From: Myxococcota bacterium
Lineage (GTDB): Bacteria > Myxococcota_C > UBA6777
Assembly: GCA_023150835.1 (NCBI GenBank)
Contig: JAKLKB010000035.1
Location: forward strand, 1-64,000
DNA length: 64,000 nt
Direction of reading: 5' to 3'
The position numbers were made by a program, and so were the translations under genes. Under the pieces are notes generated by a model. That model had not been told where the DNA came from. It made no database searches and saw only the letters and a list, made by a program, of their open reading frames with translations. Every line of letters starts with the position of its first letter. Position 1 is the stretch's first letter. This document shows, in pieces, positions 58,104 through 64,000 of the stretch.

Positions 58104-58185
58104 GGTGATACGGGGCGAAGAACGCTGGTGAGGTGATACGGGGCGAAGAACGCTGGTGAGGTGATACGGGGCGAAGAACGCTGAT
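58083..58185. repeat. 28-bp tandem array overlapping the pspA stop
   Basis: About 3.7 units of 28 bp (CGGGGCGAAGAACGCTGGTG plus AGGTGATA). The pspA stop lies in the first unit, so the last codons RDEERW and the stop are part of the repeat, and the same string is reproduced out of frame downstream. Any unit change leaves the coding end intact. Confidence 0.95.
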
Positions 58186-58190
58186 GGTAC

Positions 58191-58256
58191 GAGATCCGCC
58201 CGTTGTGTGAGCGCAAAACGTAGAGGCAGCCCCCTGTGGCGGCCCAAATACAGGGC
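58191..58256 (+). repeat. Dispersed repeat family A, short copy
   Basis: ATCCGCCCGTTGTGTGAGCG, GTAGAGGCAGCC-CCCTGT-GGCGGCCC and ACAGGG, about 65 bp; the right half of the long copies is missing. It follows the 28-bp array in the space between pspA and lon. Confidence 0.85.
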
Positions 58257-58367
58257 TGCTACAGCAAATCGTGCCGACGTTTGGGGATGTTGTGAAGAGG
58301 CAGGGGGGAGTGCGGAGGAAGCGTTGATCGACCTGTTGAATCGGGGTTATTTGTACGCCGTCCAAAG

Positions 58368-60749
58368 TTAGGCTTCTGCGGAGGAAGCGTTGATCTCGTC
58401 GTTGTTGTTGGTGGTGGATTCCGAAGAGATATCGCGTTCGAGGACTTCTTCGAGGGCGAGCTGCATGTCGTCGACGAAGCTGAACTCCATTTCATCGCGG
58501 GCTTCGGCGGGGACTTCTTCGAGATCTTTTTGGTTCTTTTTGGGGAGGACGACTTTGCGGATGCCGGCGCGGTGGGCAGCGAGGACTTTTTCTTTGATCC
58601 CGCCGACAGGAAGGACGCGACCGCGCAGAGTGATCTCGCCCGTCATGGCGACATCTCCGCGCACACGGCGGCCTGTGATCAGAGAGATGATCGCGGAAAG
58701 CATCGCAACACCGGCGCTAGGGCCTTCTTTGGGGATGGCACCAGCGGGGACGTGGATATGGATATCCCACGCTTTGTGGAAGTCGGCGGGGACACCGAGT
58801 TCTTTGGTGTTGGAGCGGATGTAAGCGAGTGCGGCTTCCGCAGATTCTTTCATGACTTCGCCGAGTTTGCCTGTGAGCGAGAGCTTGCCTGAACCGGGCA
58901 TACGGGTGGCTTCGATGAAGAGGAGATCGCCCCCTGTGGGGGTCCATGCGAGGCCGGTGGCGACACCGGGCATACGGGTGAGTTCGGCGGCTTCGGGGAA
59001 GAACTTGACTTGGCCGAGGTAGTCGCCGACTTGTTCGGTATCGATCTGATGGCCGGAATCATCGCCTTTTGCGACTTCGACAGCGATCTTGCGACAAACG
59101 GAGCGGATCTCTCGTTCGAGTTGACGGACGCCTGCTTCGCGGGTGTAGCTTTCGACGATGTGCTTGATGGCTTCGTCGGTGATCTCGGCGTGTTTTTCTT
59201 TGAGTCCGTGATCTTTGACTTGTTTGGGGACAAGGTGATCGGTGGCGATGTGGAGTTTTTCTTGCCACGTGTAACCAGAGAGTTCGATGATCTCCATCCG
59301 ATCGCGCAAAGCGGGCTGGATGGGGTCGAGTTGGTTGGCGGTACAGATAAAGAACACGTTCGAGAGATCGTAGGAGACTTCAAGATAGTGATCGGAGAAA
59401 GCGTTGTTTTGCTCGGGGTCAAGGACTTCGAGCAGGGCGGAGGATGGGTCGCCTCGGTAGCTGGTGCCGAGTTTATCGATCTCGTCGAGGATAAAGACGG
59501 GATTGATGGTTCCGGCCTTGCGCATACCTTGGACGATACGTCCGGGTAGAGCGCCGACATAGGTGCGGCGGTGTCCTCGGATCTCGGCTTCATCGCGCAC
59601 ACCTCCGAGGGAGATGCGGATGAATTCGCGTCCGAGGGCGCGGGCGATCGAGCGACCAAGGGAGGTTTTTCCGACGCCGGGGGGGCCTGAGAAGCAAAGG
59701 ATGGGGCCTTTTTTCTCTGGGTTGAGTTTGCGGACGGCGAGGTGTTCGATGATGCGTTGTTTGATCTTGTCGAGTCCGTAGTGATCTTCGTTGAGGATCT
59801 CGTTGACGCGATCGAGGTTGAGGTTGTCTTCGGTGGCTTTGGTCCAAGGGAGGTTGGAGAGCCATTCGAGGTAGGTCTTGGCGACCATGTATTCGGCTTG
59901 TGCGGGGTTCATGGCGCGCAAGCGGTTGAGTTCACGATCGGCCATCTCACGGGCTTCTTCGGGGAGTTCGGCATCTTTGAGTTTTTTCTCAAGGGTTTCG
60001 ATATCAGCGGTCTTGTAATCGTCTTCGCCGAGTTCTTTTTGGATGGCTTTGAGTTGTTGGCGAAGAATGGTTTCGCGCTGGCTTTTGGCGACATCATCGC
60101 GCAGATGGTTTTCGATCTCTTTGCGCACCGACAGGACTTCTTTGATGCGACTGAGCATCTCGAGTGTGGTATCGAGGCGTTCTTTGAGATCGAAGGTGCT
60201 GAGGATCTTCATCTTGTCATCGAGAGAGATGTCGAGCGTCGAAGCGATCATATCGGCGAGTTGGCCGGGTTCTTTGATCTCGGAGAGCATTTTTTCTGCG
60301 CCGCGTGGAAGTTCGGGCGTCAGTTTGATCACTTCGCGGGCGACTTTGCGCAGCGTTTGATCGAGGGCGCTGAGTTGGAGGTCTTCTTTATCGCTTTGAT
60401 CGTTGATGGTGGTGACTTCGGAGATCCAGTAGGGGTCATCGGTGAGGATGCGTTCCAAGACGATGCGTTGGATACCTTGGACCATCAAGCTGTAGGTGTT
60501 GCGGCCCGTTTTTTGGATCTTGAGGATGCGGGCAAGGGTCCCGATGCGGTAGAGATCTTCTTCGCTGGGGTCTTCGATCTCTGGGTCTTTTTGGGTGACG
60601 ATCGCAAGCAGTGTCTCGGTGGGATCGGCTGCTTTAATCAAGGCGATCGACTTGGGACGCCCGACATTCAGGGTAATCACACCGCCGGGGAAAAAGACTC
60701 CGTTGCGTAAGGGGAGCAGCGGTAGTGATTGCTGGCTTTCTATGGACAT
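58368..60749 (-). CDS. lon: ATP-dependent protease Lon
   Basis: A 793-residue Lon protease of normal length. The N-terminal substrate-binding domain (LPLLPLRNGVFFPGG) comes first, then the AAA+ module with Walker A GPPGVGKTS and Walker B FILDEIDK, sensor and arginine-finger regions. The C-terminal protease domain has catalytic Ser in PKEGPSAGVAM and Lys in GGIKEKVLAA. It degrades misfolded and regulatory proteins. The tail has a short Ser/Asn/Asp-rich extension. Start: ATG with AGAAGGAG upstream. Confidence 0.97.
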   Translation of the reverse strand: MSIESQQSLPLLPLRNGVFFPGGVITLNVGRPKSIALIKAADPTETLLAIVTQKDPEIEDPSEEDLYRIGTLARILKIQKTGRNTYSLMVQGIQRIVLERILTDDPYWISEVTTINDQSDKEDLQLSALDQTLRKVAREVIKLTPELPRGAEKMLSEIKEPGQLADMIASTLDISLDDKMKILSTFDLKERLDTTLEMLSRIKEVLSVRKEIENHLRDDVAKSQRETILRQQLKAIQKELGEDDYKTADIETLEKKLKDAELPEEAREMADRELNRLRAMNPAQAEYMVAKTYLEWLSNLPWTKATEDNLNLDRVNEILNEDHYGLDKIKQRIIEHLAVRKLNPEKKGPILCFSGPPGVGKTSLGRSIARALGREFIRISLGGVRDEAEIRGHRRTYVGALPGRIVQGMRKAGTINPVFILDEIDKLGTSYRGDPSSALLEVLDPEQNNAFSDHYLEVSYDLSNVFFICTANQLDPIQPALRDRMEIIELSGYTWQEKLHIATDHLVPKQVKDHGLKEKHAEITDEAIKHIVESYTREAGVRQLEREIRSVCRKIAVEVAKGDDSGHQIDTEQVGDYLGQVKFFPEAAELTRMPGVATGLAWTPTGGDLLFIEATRMPGSGKLSLTGKLGEVMKESAEAALAYIRSNTKELGVPADFHKAWDIHIHVPAGAIPKEGPSAGVAMLSAIISLITGRRVRGDVAMTGEITLRGRVLPVGGIKEKVLAAHRAGIRKVVLPKKNQKDLEEVPAEARDEMEFSFVDDMQLALEEVLERDISSESTTNNNDEINASSAEA

Positions 60750-60797
60750 GCGATGGACTCCTTCTTGGACGATGATGTATCGCAGCTCAGGTACCGT

Positions 60798-60813
60798 ATG
60801 ATTCCATAATCAT
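60798..60813. promoter_or_regulatory. Palindrome in the lon leader
   Basis: ATGATT-CCAT-AATCAT, a perfect 6-bp inverted repeat with a 4-nt centre, about 50 nt upstream of the lon start codon. Size and symmetry suit a small dimeric regulator, or a short RNA hairpin. No T run follows. Confidence 0.45.
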
Positions 60814-60990
60814 GGCTGTACGGGCCAAATGAGAGACTTTGTTTGGGTGGTGGTTTTGTGGTGGTTCGTTCTTTCGGTGTTTTGTTTGCGAAGCGGGGTG
60901 GCGCTTCGTTGGGTTGTGTGGCTCCGTGAGGAGCCTAAGATCGGGCGCAAACACAACATCACCAAAAAAACAGCCCTTGTATCGGCTAGA

Positions 60991-61019
60991 AGCATAGTAC
61001 CGAGGGAGGGGGGTGTCAA
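60991..61019 (-). promoter_or_regulatory. Sigma-70-type promoter for lon
   Basis: On the minus strand: TTGACA (61019-61014), 17-bp spacer, TATGCT (60996-60991). Perfect -35, four of six bases in the -10. Transcription from about 60984 would give a lon leader of about 235 nt containing the palindrome at 60798. No heat-shock (sigma-32) pattern was recognised. Confidence 0.6.
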
Positions 61020-61215
61020 GAAAAGCAATCCGACCATCATAGAAGGCTTCGCGACGCGCTGCAAGCCTTTTTTTTGGGCAGGTTGTCTCTGCGCTTGCCT
61101 AGGATGCCGAGGGAGAGCTTTTGGTTGCGTTTTTGGGTGTCAAGGGAGCCGCGCTAAGGTTGTGTGTGGGCAGCGCCCCACAAAAGCCGAGAGAGGCAGA
61201 AGTTCTAAACAAGAT

Positions 61216-61329
61216 AGGAGTTACGCAGTTGAAGAGGGAAAGCGTGAAGAATCAACCCGTTGTAGGGGCAGTTCGCGAACCGCCCGCGCCCTGACATGGG
61301 CCTTTTTCGTATCGAACTGCGTAAGTTCC
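61216..61329. mobile_element. MITE-like element with 9-bp target duplication
   Basis: A 114-bp element. Imperfect terminal inverted repeats AGGAGTTACGCAGTT (left) and AACTGCGTAAGTTCC (right, reverse GGAACTTACGCAGTT) match at 12 of 15 positions. It is flanked by the direct repeat AAACAAGAT at 61207-61215 and 61330-61338, a 9-bp target-site duplication. The interior carries GTAGGGGCAG-TTCGC-GAACCGCCC, similar in style to family A repeats. It encodes no transposase. The right duplication runs into the stop codon of the helicase gene, so insertion occurred precisely at that gene's end. Confidence 0.82.
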
Positions 61330-61337
61330 AAACAAGA

Positions 61338-63917
61338 TCAAGGAGGCAAGAACGCGGATGGCGTTTGATGAAAATGTCGGAGTGCGCGCATGACTTCGTT
61401 TGTGGGGGCGATCAGACGGGGGCTTTCGGGGGGGAGTGCATCGAGAAAGACACTGCCATAACTTTTTTCGACGACGCGATTGTCGAGGATCAAGACGGTC
61501 CCTCGGTCTTGTTTACTTCGGATCAGTCGGCCAAAACCTTGTTTGAATTTGATGGTGGCGGAGGGTACGGTGTAGCGCAAGAAAGAGTTTTCACCTCGGC
61601 TTTCAAGGGCTTCGACACGCGCTTCGATCAGAGGATCGGAGGGGACGCGAAAGGGCAGGCGTGTGAGGATCACGTTGCACAGGGCGCGGCCTTGGACGTC
61701 GACGCCTTCCCAAAAAGAGTCTGTGCCGAACAACACGCTGCGTTCTTCTTCGATCTTGCGTTGAAGCAAGATGTGACGGGGCATTTGGCCTTGACACAGC
61801 GAGCGGATATCGAGGCGTTCGAGGCGGGGAGCAAGGCGTTCGTAGAGAAAGCGCAAGAGTCCGAAAGATGTACAAAGCACAAATGCCCGACCATCCGAGA
61901 TCTCAAGTGATCGAAAGATGATCTCGCAGATCGCGTCTCGGAATTGTGGTGCATTGGGGCCGGGCAGATCGGTGGGTATCCCGATCAGGCTTTGCGTGGC
62001 GTAGTCAAAGGGAGACGGAAACATATCGCTAAACACCCGACTATCGGGAAGGTCTTGCATACCGAGGCGCTGTTGGAGGAAAGAAAAGTCTTTTTGTCCG
62101 GTGGTGAGCGTGGCCGAAGTGAGGGCGATCGTGCCAAAGTGATCGTAAAGCATCTTGCTGAGGGGGGCTGCGACTTCGAGGGGGGCTGCTTGGAGGCGCA
62201 AGCGCCCATCGGCTTGGGTTTGGGCTTCAAACCATCGCACCAAGACGGCCTCGTCTTCGGCGTTTGGGTTGCTTTCGTCGGTCTCATCCTCCGAAAAAAA
62301 CAGATCGAGCGAGGCGGCTGCGTTGCCGAGGCGATTGACCGCAGCGCCGATCTCCATCAAGGGGCTGCTCAGGTCTTTTTCGATGACCTTGGCTTGGTCT
62401 TCGACGTCGGCGGCAAACTTCATCAACCACTGCAACAGATCGCGGATCTGTTGGCCCCAACCAAGCCCCATCTCGCGGATATCTTGCCACGGGCCTTGTT
62501 TGCGAAACGACGGAGTGACGCGGACTTTGATCAGTTGTGGCGTGTTATTTTCTGCATCCACCAACAGGCTGCGGATGCGTTGCTCGATGCGAAGGGTGTT
62601 TTCGCGCAGTCGACGAACTTCGGGGATCAGCTTTTCAAACAGCGTCTGTTGGAGGGGGCCGACGCCTTTGATCTTGTGATGGTGTTCTTGAAGCAGGCCC
62701 CCGATCTGCCTCAACAGGCCGGTCTCTTCTTGTTTTTTGGTGCGCAGAAGTTTTCCGAGGCTTTGAAGCACACCAAAGGGGGTGATCTGAAAGCCCAAAA
62801 AGGCGCTTGCTGCGTCTTCGATATTGTGCGCTTCGTCCAGTACGATGCGGTGGTAAGGGGGCAACAGGGCGGGTGTATGGAAGTTTCCGCTGCTTTCGCG
62901 CAGGGCCAGATCCGCAAACAAGACGTGGTGGTTGGTCACGAGGATATCGGCGTCCGCTTGTTGGCGGCGAGCGATGTAGTAAAAGCAGCTTTTGTAATGT
63001 TCGCAGCGCATACGCTGACAAGCGTCACCGTCGGCTTGAAGGCGCGACCACAGCGCATCATCGGGCAAAAAGGATAGAGAGGACTTGTCGCCTGTGGTGG
63101 TGTTTTGCGCCCATTCATGGAGGCGATGGAGTTGCTTGCGTTGTTCTTCGTCTTGTTCGATCTGGAGTTCTGCGCCGACTTGGTGGACGCGACGGATGCA
63201 AAGGTAGTTGTTTCGGCCTTTGACGAGCGAGGCTGTGAAGGGGATATCGAGGACTTCTTGGAGGAAGGGGATGTCTTTGTAGAAGATCTGTTCTTGGAGG
63301 TTGATGGTTTTGGTGGAGACCACGACGCGCTCACGGTTGCGATGTGCCCAATAGACCGAGGGGATCAGATACGCGAGAGACTTTCCTGTGCCTGTACCTG
63401 CTTCGACCATGTAGAGGTGATCGTGGTTAAAGGCGCGCACCATCCCGCGCAACATGGCGATCTGTTCGTCGCGTTGCTCGTAGCGCGGAAGTTTTCGGGC
63501 CATCGGCCCTTTTGGACCAAGCAGTGCGGTGATCTCTTTTTCGTCGAGCGGAACGAGGCTTTCCGCTTCTTGCACGCCTTCAACGATCTGATGGGCGTGT
63601 TCTACTTGGTTATCGATCAGCAGATAGCCGATGCCCTTTTCGTCGAAGCGACGGGCGTATTCTTCGTCTTGTTGGGTAGGAAGCAGTTGAGCGTCTGCGT
63701 GGTTGTGAAGGACCACTTCGCCCGTTTTGGGCGTGGAAAACAGCAGCATCGGTGCGCGTGGGCCTTCCTTGCATACGGCCTTGACACGAGCGATCTTGCC
63801 GTTTTGGTCGAGCTGACCGACGAAATACGCCCCCGCTCCTTCGTTCTTTCGCAAGGCAGCCCGAAGTTTGGCGACCACTTCGTGGGTCATGTATTGATCG
63901 AGGGTCGGCAAGGCCAT
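61338..63917 (-). CDS. DinG/XPD-type helicase with JAMM-like N-terminal domain
   Basis: An 859-residue protein. From residue about 150: Walker A EAGTGTGKS (172-180), STKTINLQEQ (motif Ia), four cysteines for an Fe-S cluster (NYLC, then CQRMRCEHYKSC), LVTNHHVL, DEAH (VLDEAHNIED), and C-terminal motifs LTSATLT and FGRLIRS with an Arg finger. This is the DinG/XPD group that unwinds DNA 5'-3' and R- or D-loops. Residues 10-115 fit a JAB/JAMM fold: Glu26, VVLHNHADAQLLPTQQD with His71, His73 and Asp84, then GIGYLLID. Start: ATG at 63917 next to AAGGAG, too close for an ideal site; a GTG 24 nt upstream is an alternative. It is immediately followed by a MITE-like element. Confidence 0.88.
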   Translation of the reverse strand: MALPTLDQYMTHEVVAKLRAALRKNEGAGAYFVGQLDQNGKIARVKAVCKEGPRAPMLLFSTPKTGEVVLHNHADAQLLPTQQDEEYARRFDEKGIGYLLIDNQVEHAHQIVEGVQEAESLVPLDEKEITALLGPKGPMARKLPRYEQRDEQIAMLRGMVRAFNHDHLYMVEAGTGTGKSLAYLIPSVYWAHRNRERVVVSTKTINLQEQIFYKDIPFLQEVLDIPFTASLVKGRNNYLCIRRVHQVGAELQIEQDEEQRKQLHRLHEWAQNTTTGDKSSLSFLPDDALWSRLQADGDACQRMRCEHYKSCFYYIARRQQADADILVTNHHVLFADLALRESSGNFHTPALLPPYHRIVLDEAHNIEDAASAFLGFQITPFGVLQSLGKLLRTKKQEETGLLRQIGGLLQEHHHKIKGVGPLQQTLFEKLIPEVRRLRENTLRIEQRIRSLLVDAENNTPQLIKVRVTPSFRKQGPWQDIREMGLGWGQQIRDLLQWLMKFAADVEDQAKVIEKDLSSPLMEIGAAVNRLGNAAASLDLFFSEDETDESNPNAEDEAVLVRWFEAQTQADGRLRLQAAPLEVAAPLSKMLYDHFGTIALTSATLTTGQKDFSFLQQRLGMQDLPDSRVFSDMFPSPFDYATQSLIGIPTDLPGPNAPQFRDAICEIIFRSLEISDGRAFVLCTSFGLLRFLYERLAPRLERLDIRSLCQGQMPRHILLQRKIEEERSVLFGTDSFWEGVDVQGRALCNVILTRLPFRVPSDPLIEARVEALESRGENSFLRYTVPSATIKFKQGFGRLIRSKQDRGTVLILDNRVVEKSYGSVFLDALPPESPRLIAPTNEVMRALRHFHQTPSAFLPP

Positions 63918-64000
63918 CTCCTTCGTCTGCTGTGGGGACACTTCGTGGGCGTTGTAGCAAAGGCTTGGGTTCTAGCGTGACAGCAGCGGCCATCTTGTGA

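Larger units (their letters stand above)
60750..61205. other. Intergenic region upstream of lon
   Basis: About 455 bp between lon (minus) and the MITE-like element. It holds a promoter for lon at 60991-61019 and a palindrome at 60798-60813. The frames open here (for example from 60829, plus) have no ribosome site, run into the mobile element and look spurious. Confidence 0.65.

Noticed and set aside
60829-61368. 179-residue plus-strand frame between lon and the helicase
   Set aside because: Runs through the MITE-like element and ends on the helicase gene; no ribosome site.
1-64000. CRISPR array, prophage, restriction system or toxin-antitoxin pair
   Set aside because: None of the tandem arrays has spacers between repeats, and no cas, phage or toxin signature was seen.

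Overview
The window reads as a chromosomal segment of a Gram-negative bacterium. Evidence for an outer membrane and periplasm comes from several lipoproteins, a LolCDE/MacAB-like transporter, PspA and a PilT-like motor ATPase. It is moderately GC-rich by eye, apart from an AT-rich patch near 55.4-55.9 kb. The mix of genes is reminiscent of Myxococcota, Bradymonadota and other former deltaproteobacteria: a large FG-GAP lipoprotein, a tricorn-like protease, ECF sigma factors, a DprE1/DprE2-like pair, and long low-complexity proteins with tandem repeats. No rRNA, tRNA, CRISPR array or phage region was seen, so the placement is only an inference.

Layout. 0-8.6 kb (all minus strand): a RiPP-like cassette. 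In transcription order it holds a TPR-like membrane protein, an HprK-like kinase/ATPase, a 93-residue PqqD-like peptide chaperone, a radical SAM/SPASM enzyme with a Cys-Gly tail, a 1134-residue FG-GAP lipoprotein, a 60-residue Cys-rich small protein (827-1009) that looks like a precursor peptide, and an S26-type peptidase 5 nt behind it. 8.8-11.6 kb: a DprE1-like flavoenzyme and DprE2-like reductase, with a 9-bp repeat array that breaks the reading frame of the flavoenzyme's N-terminal extension. 11.9-20.1 kb: a secreted protein, a MacA/MacB-like three-gene transporter operon and a tricorn-like protease. 20.5-32.1 kb: amidase, ABC exporter, divergent EF-G, Nudix hydrolase, an Arg-rich protein with an apparent Hfq/Sm-like C-terminus, cysteine synthase, and an aldehyde dehydrogenase very like plant-type ALDH12. 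32.5-46.3 kb: a zinc-ribbon/coiled-coil membrane protein, a DnaQ exonuclease-WYL fusion, an ECF sigma/anti-sigma pair with a 4-nt overlap, leucyl aminopeptidase, a nucleotidyltransferase-fold protein, Ppx/GppA, an FGE-like protein and a repeat protein with a recurring QT-x-x-FG motif. 46.3-55.1 kb: UbiB-type kinase, a polytopic membrane protein, a PilT-like ATPase with a duplicated N-terminal domain, a degenerate receiver-like protein, a lipoprotein, a lipase and Dtd. 55.9-63.9 kb: a second ECF sigma factor next to PspA, Lon, and a DinG-type helicase with a JAMM-like N-terminus.

Intergenic space holds two dispersed repeat families (A, about 65-115 bp with a central palindrome; B, about 130 bp), one 114-bp MITE-like element with a 9-bp target duplication at the 3' end of the helicase gene, and many tandem arrays. 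Near-consensus promoters can be read for lon, pspA, the receiver-like gene and the second ECF sigma gene.

Most notable candidates: the RiPP-like cassette and its candidate precursor; the Arg-rich Hfq-like protein; the JAMM-DinG and DnaQ-WYL fusions; the repeat-disrupted DprE1-like gene; and the TGAAC/GTTCA cluster upstream of the PspA-linked ECF sigma gene.
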